Shown: positions 37,690 to 50,270, numbered from the stretch's first letter. The stretch is DNA of 64,000 nucleotides from Apricaphanius iberus (GCA_028564705.1 JAPXFQ010002848.1:124001-188000); one strand, 5' to 3'. Notes: generated from the letters alone by a model not told the origin. Numbers and translations: made by a program.

Positions 37690-39035
37690 GCATGGCAGGG
37701 CCGGCTTTGCCGACTGGCGACACAGGCGGCTGCCCGGGGCGCCATCTGCTTGACAGGGCGCAAAATTGAAAGAAAAAAAGTTATTAAATGTATGTTTCGT
37801 ATTTTGAAATGCACTCTCTGTATATAGCTACTCCAAATTTCCCATGAAAATTCAATCAGCACACACGCTGTACACTTTTACTGTGCACTGTCATCAGGCA
37901 ATTCTACCTCAGCAGGAGCAGGCGGGGGGTGTTGTGACAAAGTAGGGGGTGTGGGGGATATGGGAACCTCTGCATTTTCTTTCCCGCCGTCTTGCCGTAT
38001 TAAAGTTTACTTGTAAATTTCCTGTATTTTATTATCATAAGTACATCCTCTGCCTCTCAGTTTAGAGAAGTGCGAGAGCTACTGCAGTTACAGTGGCAGG
38101 CCTTGAAAAATCAGCTCCTAGAACGGGAGCAACAATAAGATGAACTTGGTGAAGAAAGAGTCACTCAAAAAACAAATTAGAATACATCTAAATGGGAAAG
38201 TAAGTTTCCTTCCCAGGAACTGGACGTGGCGCAGCATCAACACAGGTAGGCGTGGTTCTGTTTACTTAGTGACTACTTAGTGACAGATTAAAACATGTTG
38301 GAAATGACCGATGAAGGTTGGACGTTGTCGGCAAAGAATATAAAGTCCCATTAAAAAAAATCTTAAGAGGTACTCCATCTGCCTCTGTCTCCCCTTGGAT
38401 CAGAGTTTGAATTAATAAATGTATTTAATAATGTGAGTCAGACCTGCTGTATTTATCGTTGAAATTAGTTTAATTCAGCCTAGTTCATATTCAAGATGGC
38501 TAAGAGAATAAAGAATGGCAACAGATTTTAAATTAATAATAAAATGTTTTTTTCCTTGAATCAGTCGATCTTAAGGAGAATACAATTCAAGTTTTTTTTT
38601 AGGCATCAGACAATACCATATGGGTTTGTTTCCTCTCTGCTCTAGAAAAAATTGTTTCTTTAATATATATGATGTGCACTGAGAGGGAAATAAATCAAAT
38701 CAATGATTATGAGTAATAATGCCACAAAAATAGAAAAGATGTGCTTCAACATAAATAAATAAAACCCATAAATTAATTAGTTATTTGTCTATTCTATCTA
38801 TTTTTGTTCAATAAAAAATTATCTACAAAAAATGAGAATGGTTATAATGTGCTTTAGTTAAAACATTCAAACTTGGATAGTACAATTTAAAATCTACGAA
38901 TGTTAAAGGTCACCCAAATACCCACTTTTTAAAAAAATTCAAAATTTGAAGCACGTGAGTACATTTGCCCCTTGGTCGCTTGGGGGGTTGCTGAAATCTC
39001 GCCTGGGGCGCAAAATACCCCAGGCACGGCAATTT
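37690..39035. mobile_element. Non-autonomous DNA element ('cagggccggc' type)
   Basis: The left end reads 'ggcagggccggctttgccga' followed by 'ggcgacacaggcggctgccc' and 'ggggcgccatctgc'. The right end reads 'ggcgcaaaataccccaggca'. CAGGGCCGG-type termini and 'gggcgc' motifs in inverted arrangement recall fish hAT-like non-autonomous elements. The 1.3-kb interior is AT-rich and non-coding. The right terminus is degenerate, and the candidate flanking duplication (gcatgg / ccatgg) is weak. Confidence 0.45.
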
Positions 39036-39095
39036 CTTTCCCATGGCAATAGCATAATTATACCGGTTATCTTGTGTTTTTAGTGTTAATGTTTG

Positions 39096-39191
39096 TAGGA
39101 CATATATATATATATATAAAAATATCCTGAGGGACTTCCAGATCCAGACAGACAGGATGGTAACGGCAACCCAATATATATATATATACAG

Positions 39192-39249
<58 letters not shown>
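39096..39249. repeat. (AT)n microsatellites
   Basis: A short AT run at 39101-39118, and a longer one at about 39174-39249 with a single 'cag' interruption. Between them lies a short unique stretch. Confidence 0.95.
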
Positions 39250-39251
<2 letters not shown>

Positions 39252-40059
39252 TTTAAGAAACCCAAATATATGAGTAGATTTATAAATCCCCTCATTTCAC
39301 ATTTCCAAATTACAAGACACAAAAATCCTTTTAGCACTGGCAGGCCTTAGAAAATTCCAATGATCCATTAGCTTTAATCATCAAACAGGCTTAATAAGAG
39401 GGGTCATTTTTCAGTATCCTTGGAAATTATAATTGCTCACTGTGTATTTTACCAAGGAATTATTCTCCCTAAGGTATGATTCCAGCCACCAAGTAGTTAC
39501 AAATCATGGGAATGAGATGACAGAATATAGAAGAGAAAGCCACTCAGTGTTAAATCATTAAAAATCTACTTTCTTTTCTCCACTCCACAGCAACATTTAG
39601 TTTGCATGACAGCCTACTGAGGGCCAAATATGAGAGTGAGTTGTGCTAATCTATTCAGCGGTAAGTATGTCTTTTTAAATTTGTCTTAATCCTAATAATG
39701 CTTTAGTGGCATGCAATAAACAAATTTGATAAAAAAAATATCAATTCATTATATATTCATAAAAGAAACAATAACATGTGCAATGAGTTTTAACAATGAA
39801 GCTTAAGGTGTCTAAAAGAAAGAATTGATAAAAGATACAGTTTGAATCAACACAATTTCAATGTATTTTATGTTAATGAAAAGTAGTGCATGCATGTGAA
39901 GTCAAAGCAAAAGGATAAAAGTTATCCACTGATAACTTTGGATAGCTAATCGCATGTAGGAGAACCTGCCAACATGATCATTACATATCTTTTGTGCTCC
40001 ACAAATAGTGTATTTAAGGAAAAGTGACCTGAAGAAATTATGGCTGCCAGAAAGATATT

Positions 40060-40440
40060 AGGGGTCCAGTTTATGAAAAGCCGTGTGGGGTTACAGATTA
40101 GATTAAGCAAAAACAGACCCCATTTGCACAGTGAAACATAATGGTGGAAGCATTGTAATGTGGGAATGCTTTTTTTCTTTTCTTCCATTAATCAGGGACA
40201 AGGAAGTTGAATCAGGGTTGGTGAGAACTGTTTGGTTATGAATATGGTGCAGTCCTGGGTCAAAGGCTATGAGAGACTGCAAAAGACTCAGGAAAGGGCA
40301 TAAGCTCAGGACAGTGTTATTAAAGATGCAAACTAATGTTTAGGAGGGAGTTTAATCATGTGCTAGAATGGCTCAGTCAACGTTTAAATGTATATCCAAA
40401 TTAGAAATCAGTAGAAAGACTTAAAAATAAGTTGTTTACA
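40060..40440 (+). pseudogene. Tc1-like transposase fragment (dead)
   Basis: 'cacagtgaaacataatggtg' then 'gaagcattgtaatgtgggaa' and 'tcttccattaatcagggaca' and 'gagactgcaaaagactcag' follow the order of the Tc1 transposase catalytic region ('EHKHGGGSIMLWGCF', 'GTGKLVR', 'SARDLKLG'-like). The frame is broken by deletions and stops. The fragment has no terminal repeats. Confidence 0.55.
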
Positions 40441-40619
40441 GGGGCACTCCAATCCACCTGGGCTTGAGCTAATTTGCAAAGAAAATGGGGCAACGATTTA
40501 AGCCTTTAGATGTGAAACGCTGAAGGAGACAAAATCCAACTTGTACGTACCAGTAACCGCCGCTAAAGCAAAGCACTCGCTCATGAGGTTTTATTTGCTT
40601 AAAAAATGTAAAATGATAA

Positions 40620-40835
40620 AGAGATTGAACTTTTATAGCATTTCTCTAATCATACAGACCATTCAAAGTGATTTCCTTTGTCGCCACATTTACAAACTCC
40701 AATACAGAGATGAGTAAGTAACTTGAGTTTAAGAGTCTTGCCCAGTGGCACATCAACATGTGAGGAGGAAGCTAGAAATGAACCTACAACCCTCCAATTG
40801 CAGGACAACTACTCTATTTATGGAGCCAAAGTAGT
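40620..40835. repeat. Fish interspersed repeat, diverged copy
   Basis: The order of motifs 'ttttatagcatttctctaat', 'gagtcttgcccagtggcaca' and 'gaacctacaaccctccaatt' followed by 'gcaggacaactactc' matches the structure of the repeats at 57255-57540 and 15780-15990. It is the most diverged of the three. Confidence 0.5.
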
Positions 40836-42174
40836 CACAAAATTAAAAAGGGAAAACCAAAGGATGAACATTACAATGATATGCTACTTTGTGCTGATCT
40901 GTTACTTAAAATCCCAACTGAATATATAAAAGTTGGTGGTTGAAATATGACAGATGTGAAAAAGTTGTTCAACAGTCCTAAATACCTTTACAAGGCTCTG
41001 TTACAGACTCTCAAAATGTTATGATTGGCCCCTTTACCCATAACGTAAAAACCAAGTGAAAAGAAGAGTTATATGCTTGAAACAGATAGCATTACAGAAC
41101 CTTCCAAATTAAAACTATCCATTCATCCATCCATACAACATAGCCTCTGTGACCGAGTTACTGAGGTGATATAATAAAATGCAACTATTGCTGAATTAAA
41201 ATGAGGCTTCTATGTGTGTCAGTGCCCTAAGAAATGGTAATATAGCCTATTATTGCATTACAAGATGAGGAGAGTGTGCAGGACAGACTGAGGTAGTTTC
41301 AGTGAAACTCAAAGGGAAGATTAAGAGCTTGATTTAGCTGTAACAGTACATAGTAGATGCTTTAGCTTAGTAGCCATGAACGCAGCCCTGGGGACCACAT
41401 GTAACAACTCAGTTGGAGGATTGTTTGAAAGGACCAGCGAAAGGTGATGTGACTGAACAGCTTTAAGAATTTGCAGACACAAGAAAGAAATTAGAAAACA
41501 GATGTGCAGAAATCTTCAACAGAAGGAGATGCATGTTTAAACCCTTCTGGCATTTGGTCTCCATTTAATGTATCTTCACTGAAATATGTAATGTCACACA
41601 TCAGTCCTAAAGTTATCTAACTAAGAATGAATGAGGGCAGTGATCCTGTTTGAGTCTATTTGTCCTCTCTAGTATGTGATGACTTAGGGGGGAGTAAAAA
41701 GGCGAGAGCAAAGCAACAAAGGTTGGCCAGGCTTGTTCTTTTTGATTTGTGGGATACGGCTCACTGCCCAGGGCACCATTTTGTCAGGGAGCAGCAAAAA
41801 ACAAAACAAAAAAACCCTCTAACATCCAAGAAAAAGTTTCCTGTTCCTTTTTGCACATACGGTGAATGGGATATGGGTGCCTGACTCTGCTGAATGAAGA
41901 TTTTGCACTGTAAAAAAGTAAGACATTACAATGCAGCCACTTAAAATGGTATTAGATTCAGTGTTTACAGTAACTCTACTCTGTTAAAAAGTTTTCAAAA
42001 TAATATGCAATGTATTTCATTTGTTTTTGTTTAAAACCTTAAACAGCTGAACTGTTAAACCATGAAGTAGTTAATTCAATAATAACCAAAACTGCACATT
42101 GTATGTGCACATACAGTTAGGCAACCTTGGTGTACCTTGGGGACTGACTGAAATGCATATTTTTCATTTGAAGA

Positions 42175-42490
42175 ACATGTGCCTTTGATGCCGAGTTGGT
42201 AGCACTGTTGCCATGCACCAAGAAGGTTCCTGGTTGAAATCCTGGCCAGCAGTTTCTTTTTTATATGGTGTTTGCATGTTCTCCCTGTGCAAGTGAAGGT
42301 ATACCGTCTTCCTCCCAAAGTAGAAAAACATGACTGTTAGGTTAATTGGTCTCTCTAAATTGTCATTATGTATGAGTGGGGGCGTGCAACCTGTCCAGGG
42401 TGTAACCCGCCCCATGATTGCTGGAGATAGGCACCAGCTGCCCCACCCCCCTCCATAGGATACACAGTATAATGTATGGATGGCTGGAAC
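42175..42490 (+). mobile_element. tRNA-derived SINE
   Basis: The head 'gatgccgagttggtagcact' and 'ggttcctggttgaaatcctg' correspond to degenerate RNA polymerase III A and B boxes of a tRNA-derived promoter. The body 'gtttgcatgttctccctgtg', 'gttaggttaattggtctctc' and 'cctgtccagggtgtaacccg' is the sequence common to a widespread fish SINE/LINE family. The tail ends near 'gtatggatggctgg'. The copy is close to full length but mutated in both promoter boxes. Confidence 0.75.
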
Positions 42491-42744
42491 TAATAGCAAG
42501 AGTCCTGACTTAAAGTTTGTATATGGAACATTTTCATAAAAAAATTAGATTAAAAAAATTATACATCCACAGTATTTTAGAGGGATGCAAAATTAAAGTA
42601 AAAAATGTCATTAAAAAATTATATTTCAATTAAAATATAAAATGTACATTTAAAATGTGCACGGCAATGGCGTTACGTTTACTTCTACCAGCTGGTAGTA
42701 CTTGTGGGTTGTGGGATGACAGATGCGGTCTCTACGATCCAACT

Positions 42745-43945
42745 ATACTCACTGGCCACTTTATTAGGCACACCTGTCCAACTGCTCGTTAAATTTCTAA
42801 TCAGCCAATCACATGGGGGCAACTCAATGAATTTAGGCATTTAGAAAAGACGATCTGCTGCAGTTCGAACAGAGCATCAGAGTACAGTAGAAAGGTGATT
42901 TAAATTACTTTGAACGTGACATCGTTGTTGGTACCACACGGGCCAGTCTGAGTATTTCAGAAATTGCTGATCTACTAGGATTTTCAAGCATAACCATCTC
43001 TAGGGTTTACAGAGAATGGTCTGAAAAAGGGAAAATATCCATTGAGTGGCAGTTCTGTGGGCAGAAATTCTTTGTTGATGCCAGTGGTCAGAGGGGAATG
43101 GCCAGACTGGTTCGAGCTAATAGAAAGGCAACAGTAACTGAAATAAACACTCATTACAATCAAGATATGCAGAAGAGTATTTATGAACGCACAACACATT
43201 GAACTCTGTGGCAGATGGGCTACAGCAGCAGAAGACCACATCGGGTGCCACTCCTGTCAGCTAAGAACAGGAAACTGGGGTTACAGTTCACACAAGCTCA
43301 CCAAACTTGGACAGTAAAACATTTGAAAAATGTTGCCCAATCTGATGAGTTTCGATTCCTGCTGCCACATTCGAATGGTAGGGTCAGTATTTGGTGTCTA
43401 CAACATGAAAACATAGAGTTTTCTTGTTGTATCAACAGTTCCGGCTGGTAGTGGTGGTGTAATGGTGTGGGGGACGTTTTCCTTGGCAAATTTTGGGCCC
43501 CTAAGTACTAATTGATCATCGTTGCAATGCCACAGCCTACCTGAGTATTGTTGCTGACCATGTCCATCCTTTTATGACCACAGTGTACCCATCTTCCAGC
43601 AGGATAATGTGCCATGTCATAAAGCTTGAATCATCTCAGACTGGTTTCTTGAACATGACAATGAGTTCACTGTACTCAAATGGACTCAACAGTCACCAGA
43701 TCTGAATCGGGTAGAGCACCTTTGGGATGTGATGGAATGGGAGATTCATATCATGGATATGCAGCCAAAAAAATCTGCATCAACTGTGTGATGCTATCAT
43801 GTCAATCTGGACCAAAATCTCTGAGGAATGTTTCCAGTACCTTGTTGAATCTATGCCACAGAGGATTGATGCAGTTCTGAAGGCAAAAGTGGGTCCAACC
43901 CGGCACTAGCAAGGTTTACCAAATAAAGTGGCCAGGGAGTGTATA
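42745..43945 (+). mobile_element. Tc1-like transposon, near full length, frame-broken
   Basis: The left terminal repeat 'actggccactttattaggca' (from about 42751) and the right 'accaaataaagtggccaggg' (43918-43937) are inverted, with TA-containing outer ends (42745 and 43943-43945). At about 1.2 kb the element is the right size for a complete Tc1. The plus-strand transposase starts near 42910 with 'DIVVGTTRASLSISEIADL' (helix-turn-helix region). It is broken by stops and frameshifts after 'QDMQKSIYERTT' and in the middle. 'LAQSDEF'-like and 'QSPDLNRVEHLWD' blocks mark the catalytic region. The transposase must be inactive. Confidence 0.85.
42910..43900 (+). pseudogene. Tc1 transposase pseudogene
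   Basis: An N-terminal paired-like DNA-binding region is readable for about 95 codons (to a stop near 43200). Further blocks appear in other frames: 'GYSSRRPHRVPLLSAKNR' (about 43215), 'NVAQSDEFRF' (first catalytic Asp context) and 'WTQQSPDLNRVEHLWDV' (43680-43731, third catalytic residue region). At least three frame changes or stops separate them. The intact family protein is about 340 residues and moves DNA by cut-and-paste into TA sites; this copy cannot make it. Confidence 0.8.
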
Positions 43946-46900
43946 TGTTTGGCACAGATCGGCTGGAACTAGGATGAATGGTGGAGTCAGCAAGTCAAGC
44001 AGCTGCTTCAGAACCCCTGAGATGACATTATCAGTCTCAGGAGAGGAGTGACCGCAGAAGAACAGAACCTAGAGTAATTTTAGGTGAAACCTAGACTACA
44101 TGGACCCACATAAAACATTTCCACGGCTTTGAATATACATTTTCCTCCTAGACCGGTAAGCTAACTCACTTGCTAGCTTAGCTAAAGATAGCTGTTAGTT
44201 AAACTCCTCTAAAATACATTTATCACTCGCCACAGTTCAGGTTGGTCACTGGGCACATCGGCAGTAAACCAGGCAAGCCAACAGCTGGAATGATGTTTTT
44301 ATTGTTGGGACTACAACCTTGATAAACTAGATGCCACTATAATGCTCATGTTCCATACCCAACCTTTAACGGTAATGGCTAGAAGGCCTTCTAATTAAGA
44401 CATGAATCTCATCACCAAAAGATGAATAGTAAAATTCACCAGTGGAGACATGCTAAAAATAAATAAATAAAAAATCTGCGATTATAAGGAGCTTTTTTGG
44501 ATAAATACGGAATCCAGATGCCAGCTTTCAGTAAAATCAGAGGCATCCTGGCCAATGAGGTCTCTGCCAATAGAAGCTTTTCAATTGGCCACTGAAAAGG
44601 TTTAAGGCATGATTTTTTTTATTTATTATTAAAACGTTTATGAAAAGAGACGTTTTTGTTTAAGAGATACCACTTGTACATTTCCTTATTATCTTTTGGG
44701 ATATGCCCCTTTTTGGAAAGCAGAAACAAACTTCTTGGTTGAAGGAAAATAACTCTGCCAGTACTCCAATGAGAATAATTTCGTGGCCAACTGTATATAA
44801 GCATACTGAAAGTCAAATTTATACATGTAAAAAATATAAACTATTTCAACCTTCTGGTTTTTTTATTATTATTTGCCTAATAATTTTATAGGTTTCAATA
44901 ATAAAAAATACCCTGCACTGTTTGTAGAATTGTGTAATCTGATTGCCCAATCCTGTAAACGTCATCTGTTCCAACATATTGTATCATTTATGAATTGAGG
45001 CTGAAGTGCATTGGAGAGATCCACGAAAAGCCCCAAGGATCAACATTTTTGGTTTCCTGTGGGAAGAAAATAAAGTGAGTCAAATGTATAGAGTAAGTGC
45101 ACACGTACACATGTGTGTATGTGCGTGCAGGTGTGCGTAAGGGAGTGAAGCAGGCAGGTGAACAGAGAGGTGTACTGGGTACCTTTGAGGTCAGGGTCTT
45201 TGTGGAGTGTTAGCTGTAACGACACCTGACAGCAACTAGGTGGATTTGCCCTGGCAGTTCTGTACATTCGTGTCACTACTGATAAAAGTCAGCACCCACT
45301 GAGCTGGAGAAACCTCCGTCCCGGTGCCACTGGGTCCTCCATGCAGGACAAAAGAGAGGAAGATGGGAACAGTTTGTTTCCTCCTGCACTTACCTGTCCC
45401 TCCGATGCTCACTGAGCAGAGAAGTTGCGACAGCTGTGATGGTCCTTGGTTGGGCAGGAGGGGAGGTGCCAACTTTGTGAGTGCCACAGGTGGAAGCACA
45501 GCTGCATGACACCAGTCGATTTGAGCATGGGAAATGAAACCTGGATTCTTCTGCTGTGGTTGTGTAACAGCCAAGGGCAAATAGGAAGTCTGCAAAACTT
45601 TCTCTGCTGATTTCAACAGTTGCATATATTCTACTGGGTAGAGCAAAGAATCTGACTTCACAAACCGTTTCATATGTTGTTGGACTTTTAATCTTACTCT
45701 TTATATTCTTTTAATTTTCATATATAATGAATATATTCTTTATATATGAATATAATAAATAATATATTCTTTTTTTCTTTTCATTTTCCCAACCATAATA
45801 ATGCAACCAAAATTGACCAACTTATGTCCAAATCAGCACTTATTGTTAGTAATTGTATACGAAATTCCCTTTGTGTCTCTTCCTTAACTGACTCAAAGGC
45901 TGTACTGCCATCTAATGTTCACAGAATAACTTCTGGAGGGAAACCCCTTTACACCTATCTGTCAGTTCAGCCGATGTCAGTTTTGCTTATTCTCTGCCAA
46001 GGAAGTAATTTTTTTCACCAGGGTTTGTCTGTTTGTTTGCTGGTTAGCAGCATAACTCAAACAAGTTAGAAATAGATTTTGATTACATTTTCAGAAAGTG
46101 TCTGCAATGGAAGCAGGAACAAGTGATTAGATTTTAGGGGTGATCTGGATCCGCATTGGGGAGGGGGGCTGCCTTTGCAGAGGTCTGCACTCTCTCTTTC
46201 TCTCAGAGTGCTTTTCTACTTATAATTGTAATGCACTCAGTCAAAATTTTTGTCAGACTGTGGTATTAGTTGGAATACAGAGATTTTCTGAGCTACCCAG
46301 ATGTGAAAAGTGCTGTAGCAGTTTCGTGAGAAAAACCAGATATGAAAATTCTCTATAACCCTGTACAAAATGGAAGCAATTGTCCAATAGGTGGGTTATT
46401 TTCCCTCCATTTTTATTTTCTAAATGACTGAAAATGAGGACTGGCTCCTGAGTACTTAAATAAAAACAAACTTAGCACGTCACATCAGTAATGGCTTGAG
46501 GAAAAAAAGTCACCTTAAGCAGTAGGGTGTGCAGGAAAGGGGAGGTCAGTGTGTGATACCGTGTGTGTGTGCGTGTGTTTGTGGTGGGTGAGGGGGCTGC
46601 TGGGGCTGTAGACAAAGTGCCTGGGAGGCAAATGTGGACACATGTGCTGCAAATTAGGTTTTAAGCAAACAACCCCTTATTTCCTTATGTTTAGAGCAAC
46701 AGAGGAGACAAGTGTGCAGGTGTTTCTACATGGTTGCACCTTGGTGCACCTTGGGGACCGATGACCTGGGTGCGAAGGGAGGTAGAAAGACATCAGCCTG
46801 TGAAGAACACAAACTCTTTTTTTTGTTTCACTCCCTCCCTTACACCCCCCCAAGCGTAGCCCCCTGAGGAACCCATGCACGCACTTCTAAGCAGACTCTA

Positions 46901-47100
46901 CGTATTCACTCTCTGTGGCCAGCCTTCAGTGGCTAGTTTTTCGAGGAAAGCCTGTTTTCACTTGACGTGTCTGAGGCCCACCTACCTCAGAAACTATTAA
47001 AGGCTTCATTTTTCTAATTGGATGGAAAATTATACTGAAAATAAGCTATGAGCTGAACTACAGAGAATAAATTTCAACCTTTCCTGAGTTTCTCATATCC
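43946..47100. other. Intergenic, mostly unassigned
   Basis: I recognise no gene. A 145-codon minus-strand frame (45236-45673) has no domain I know. A dispersed fish repeat lies at about 45985-46210 (listed separately). The remainder shows no structure I can name. Confidence 0.45.
45985..46210 (+). repeat. Interspersed repeat fragment ('gccaaggaagtaa' type)
   Basis: 'ttctctgccaaggaagtaat', 'gtttgtctgtttgtttgctg', 'ttagcagcataactcaaaca', 'ggggtgatctggatccgca' and 'ttgcagaggtctgcactctc' follow the order of a repeat I recall from many fish genomes ('gccaaggaggttatgtttt', 'gttagcaggatta', 'gcggatcc', 'ggaggtctgcgctctc'). It has an internal deletion. Class uncertain. Confidence 0.5.
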
Positions 47101-47104
47101 TACT

Positions 47105-47330
47105 TTTAGTGCCCTGCAAAGATATTCACATATCCCAAACCTTTTCACATTTTGCAACTTTTAAACTATTTGTTGTTGTATTTTATCTCGATTTTAATGT
47201 GATTACCAAAAACCAGAAAACATTTTGCAACCTTATTTTTTTGCAACTAAAAATGTATGCAAAGTTTAATTACATAAAGCCAAGTTTGGTTTGCAAACCT
47301 GGATCCAGATTTTTTTTTTCAAAATAGGCC
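47105..47330. mobile_element. Tc1-like terminal fragment
   Basis: 'gtgccctgcaaagatattca' then 'ccttttcacattttgcaac' and 'tttatctcgattttaatgtg' matches the terminal region of the element at 57055-57800 ('gtgccttgtacagatattca', 'ctcattttgtcaagttaca', 'atgtgatagaca'). Only one end is present here. Confidence 0.55.
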
Positions 47331-47699
47331 CATTTGTGTAAATAAATATTGAACTACTTATTATTTACATCAAACTATTTCTTTCTTCTTTCAAACTGTT
47401 TTGGCAGTAGGGCTAGTGGAGAATAACTCCCTCAACCCAAACACAATGTTTGGGTGGTGATGCAGATTCTGACTTGAATTAATTCTGCTTTAAAAAAAGT
47501 ATGAAGTGCTCAATGTGATACAAACCTAGTGGAAAATACGCAACTTCAATCTGTCCCTCTGCTCAGGATCAGGAAGCTGCCCCCTCATATTGACATAAAT
47601 AAATAAAAATGGTACTGTCACTGACACCTGAGGAACACACCTTAAGATGCAGGTATAACCAAGCAGATGCTCTAAACCAATGACCACCCCCTCCACTTT

Positions 47700-48545
47700 A
47701 TCAAATCAAATCAAATTTATTTATAAGGCACTTTTCTTACATAAACAGTAACACAAAGTGCCTTACACAGGCTAAAAACAAAAGCAACAACAACATTAAG
47801 AACAAGGGAAAGAAAAGACCCACCCCTCCCGCACATATCCACACCCCAAAACAAGCCCACATTCACACCAACACACTCTCACACCAACATACACTCAGAC
47901 CAACACGCCGGAACATCAGTACTCACACACACACACATGCTCAACCCCACTTATACTAGCTGACACTAGAGAGACATGGCTGGGCACCGACATATTGGTG
48001 AGAGAAGGCCACATTTGGGGGCCGACCACACCCAGGGAGACCCTGACCACCGGGAGCATCGCCGCTGAGGGCCAATCCGGCCACAGCAGACCGAAGGCCC
48101 CACACCAAGGGGGAGGGGCCCACCAGTCACCCAGGCCAGAGCCCTCCGCGATACAGCTCCCCCGCCGGCCAGCCAGACTTCGCACCCGGTGTGGCCGTCC
48201 CCCAAGAGGAGAAAACTGGAGCTAACGCTGGGTGAAAATCATAAAACAAAATCATAAAACAGAACAAAACTTAAAGTACAACAAAACTTTGGTAAAATAA
48301 GGTAAGAAGTAAACTGAATCAGTAAAAATTTATAAGAAGTAATAAATAAATAGTAAATAATAAAAAGATAAATAAAATAAAAGAGAATAATTACAAACTT
48401 GCTAAAATAGACTAAAATAGAGGCAACTAAAATAGCAGATCATCAGTTAAAAGCTAGACTAAAAAGGTGAGTCTTGAGCCGCTTTTTAAAAACATCAACA
48501 TTCTCTGCGGACTTTAGAGGACCTCATCCCACAGAACCCCTTTCC
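47700..48545. repeat. Interspersed repeat with GC-rich core
   Basis: It begins 'tcaaatcaaatcaaatttat' then 'ttataaggcacttttcttac' and ends 'gtgagtcttgagccgctttt', sequences typical of a dispersed fish repeat. The central block 47820-48200 is GC-rich with many 'ggccca', 'ccggcc' and 'caccaac' motifs. Open frames on both strands (76-89 codons) are composition artefacts. The family is not resolved; it may be part of a non-LTR retrotransposon. Confidence 0.5.
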
Positions 48546-48621
48546 CCCCGCCACCCCCCGTCCCTTTTCACACTTTAGGTGAGGTCATTTGGTCATGAAC
48601 AAAAGTTCACATCAAAACTTT

Positions 48622-49560
48622 CTAAACTAACCTTGGTTGGTAATGACAGAGATCAAACGTTTCCTGTAGGTCTTCACAAGGTTTGCACACACTAGCTGGT
48701 ATTTTGACCAGTTCTTCTATGCAGATTTTTACTAGAGCTGTGATGTTTTGGGGCTGTTGCTGGGTAACACGAACTTTCAACTTCCTCCACAGATTCTCTG
48801 TCCGATTGAAGTCTGGAGACAGACTTGGTCTCTCCAGGACCTTGAAATGCTTTTTATGTAGCCAACCCTCCCTTGTCCCAGCGCTTAGTTTGGCATCATG
48901 GTCATGTTGGAAGATCCAGCTATGTTTCATCATTAATGCCCCTACTGTTATAAGTTTTTTGTCCAAAATCTCACAACACATGGCCCCCTTAATCTTTTTT
49001 GTGGTATGGATTGTTGTCCTTTCTCCTTTGTAGAAAAGCAGCCCCAAAGCATATTTTCCACCACCATGCTTCACAGAGGGTATGGTGTTCTTGGGATGCA
49101 GCTCAGCATGCTTCCCCCTCCAAACATGGCGACTGGCATAGAGTTCCATTTTTGTTTCATCTGACCACATGACATTGTCCCTACCAACCTCTGGATCATC
49201 CAGACGTTCTCCGGTAAACTTTATACAGGCTTGGACCTGTGAAAGATTTTGATCCATGGCAAAGTGTGTTACTAATAATAACCTTTGTTACTGTGATCCT
49301 AGCTCTCTTTGGGTCATTGACCAGTTCCCCCTCATGTAGGGGTGTTCTCAAATTCATGTGTACCCCACCAGGTGAGATCTTGCATTTAGTCAAAGAAGAT
49401 AGTCAGTTATCTTGTATTTATTCAATTTTCTAATAATTGCTCCAACAGTTGATCTCTTCTCCCCAAACTGCTTGCCTATTGTAGATTGGCTAATCCTACT
49501 CTTGTCCAGGTGTAAAATCTTGTCCCCCATGTGCCTAGACATTTCTCTGTTCTTTGCCAT
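48622..49560 (-). pseudogene. Tc1 transposase, mostly readable catalytic part
   Basis: The minus-strand frame 49257-48622 (211 codons) reads through most of the DDE domain: 'VMWSDETKME' (first Asp), 'SWIFQHDHDAKLS' (second Asp; the family usually has QQDNDPKH) and 'SPDFNRTENLWRKLK' (third residue, Glu, DD34E type), then 'QPQNITALV'. 'VKHGGGKYALG' replaces the usual glycine-rich 'KHGGGSIMLWG', so the core is damaged. The N-terminal helix-turn-helix part (49258-49560) continues in other frames. The family protein is about 340 residues. The gene is a recent but inactive copy. Confidence 0.85.
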
Positions 49561-49853
49561 GTTGGAGGTTGGAGTCTGACCGTGAAGGTGTGGACAAGTG
49601 TCTTTTGTACAGATAACAAGATCAAACAGGCATACCTGTCAACTGATACGGTAATACGTTTTTTGCTATCTTTTAAATGGATACGGCGTACTACAACATA
49701 TAATACGGGAAAACACCCAGACCGAAACGGGGTATTTTTGCCGAATTAAGCTCCATCACGCATGCGTCGCTTTATAACTTCCGCTTCCTTCTTGATTGCA
49801 ACACAACACGAGGAAATCGATATCATTTAAACACGAAACTCTCACCAGTGAAG

Positions 49854-50270
49854 ATGTCTGAACCCTTGAAAAAGAAGTGGAAAGTTAAGTCAACTGGAAA
49901 GCATCAGAAAGTGTGGGAACATCTGCAAGGAGAGTATAGTGGATGGATAAAATATTCGTCCAAAGGCCCGGAATATTCGTTTTGTGTACCGTGTAGGAAA
50001 GACGTGAAAGTTGCTGCCAGTGGTTTTTATGACTTGAAAAGCCATTTCAAAACATCGTCACACGTGGATAGTGTTGCAAGAAGTAAGACATACGTTCCTT
50101 TGAGTCAACAGTTTGCCAGTGCGAACCCTGCATCGTCACAAAGCAACAAGGTGCTCAAAGCAGAAATCCTCATGTGCCAGTTTTTTGCCGAGCACAACAT
50201 TCCACTCGCCGCTGCAGATACATTCACCAAGTTGGTACCAGAAATGTTCATCGATTCACAAGTTGCAAAG
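49854..50270 (+). CDS. TTF/BED-like zinc-finger protein, exon 1 (nested element)
   Basis: The frame from ATG 49854 (context gaagATGt) gives 139 codons up to a consensus donor (AAG then GTATGT). It has a basic N-terminus (EPLKKKWKVK). A compact zinc finger follows: 'FCVPCRKDV', then 'LKSHFKTSSHVDS' (C-x2-C with two His), typical of TTF/BED-type DNA-binding domains in hAT-like transposon proteins. Further on, 'AEHNIPLAAADTFTKLVP' and 'MFIDSQVAK' match a conserved stretch in that protein family ('AEHNLPFxxADHxTxLxKxMFPDSxIAK', as I remember it). Family members normally continue into a catalytic domain of several hundred residues, which is absent here. The frame is intact without stops, unlike all other transposon frames in the window. 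Confidence 0.6.

Noticed and set aside
45236..45673. 145-codon minus-strand open frame
   Set aside because: No recognised domain or similarity; low-information composition and an overlapping open frame on the other strand. Kept only as a note.
47916..48225. Overlapping 76-89-codon frames, both strands
   Set aside because: They lie in the GC-rich core of an interspersed repeat, where stops are rare by composition.
49848..49853. Start codon at 49848 for the nested element's protein
   Set aside because: The base triplet there is GTG; the first ATG in frame is at 49854, which suits a eukaryotic start.
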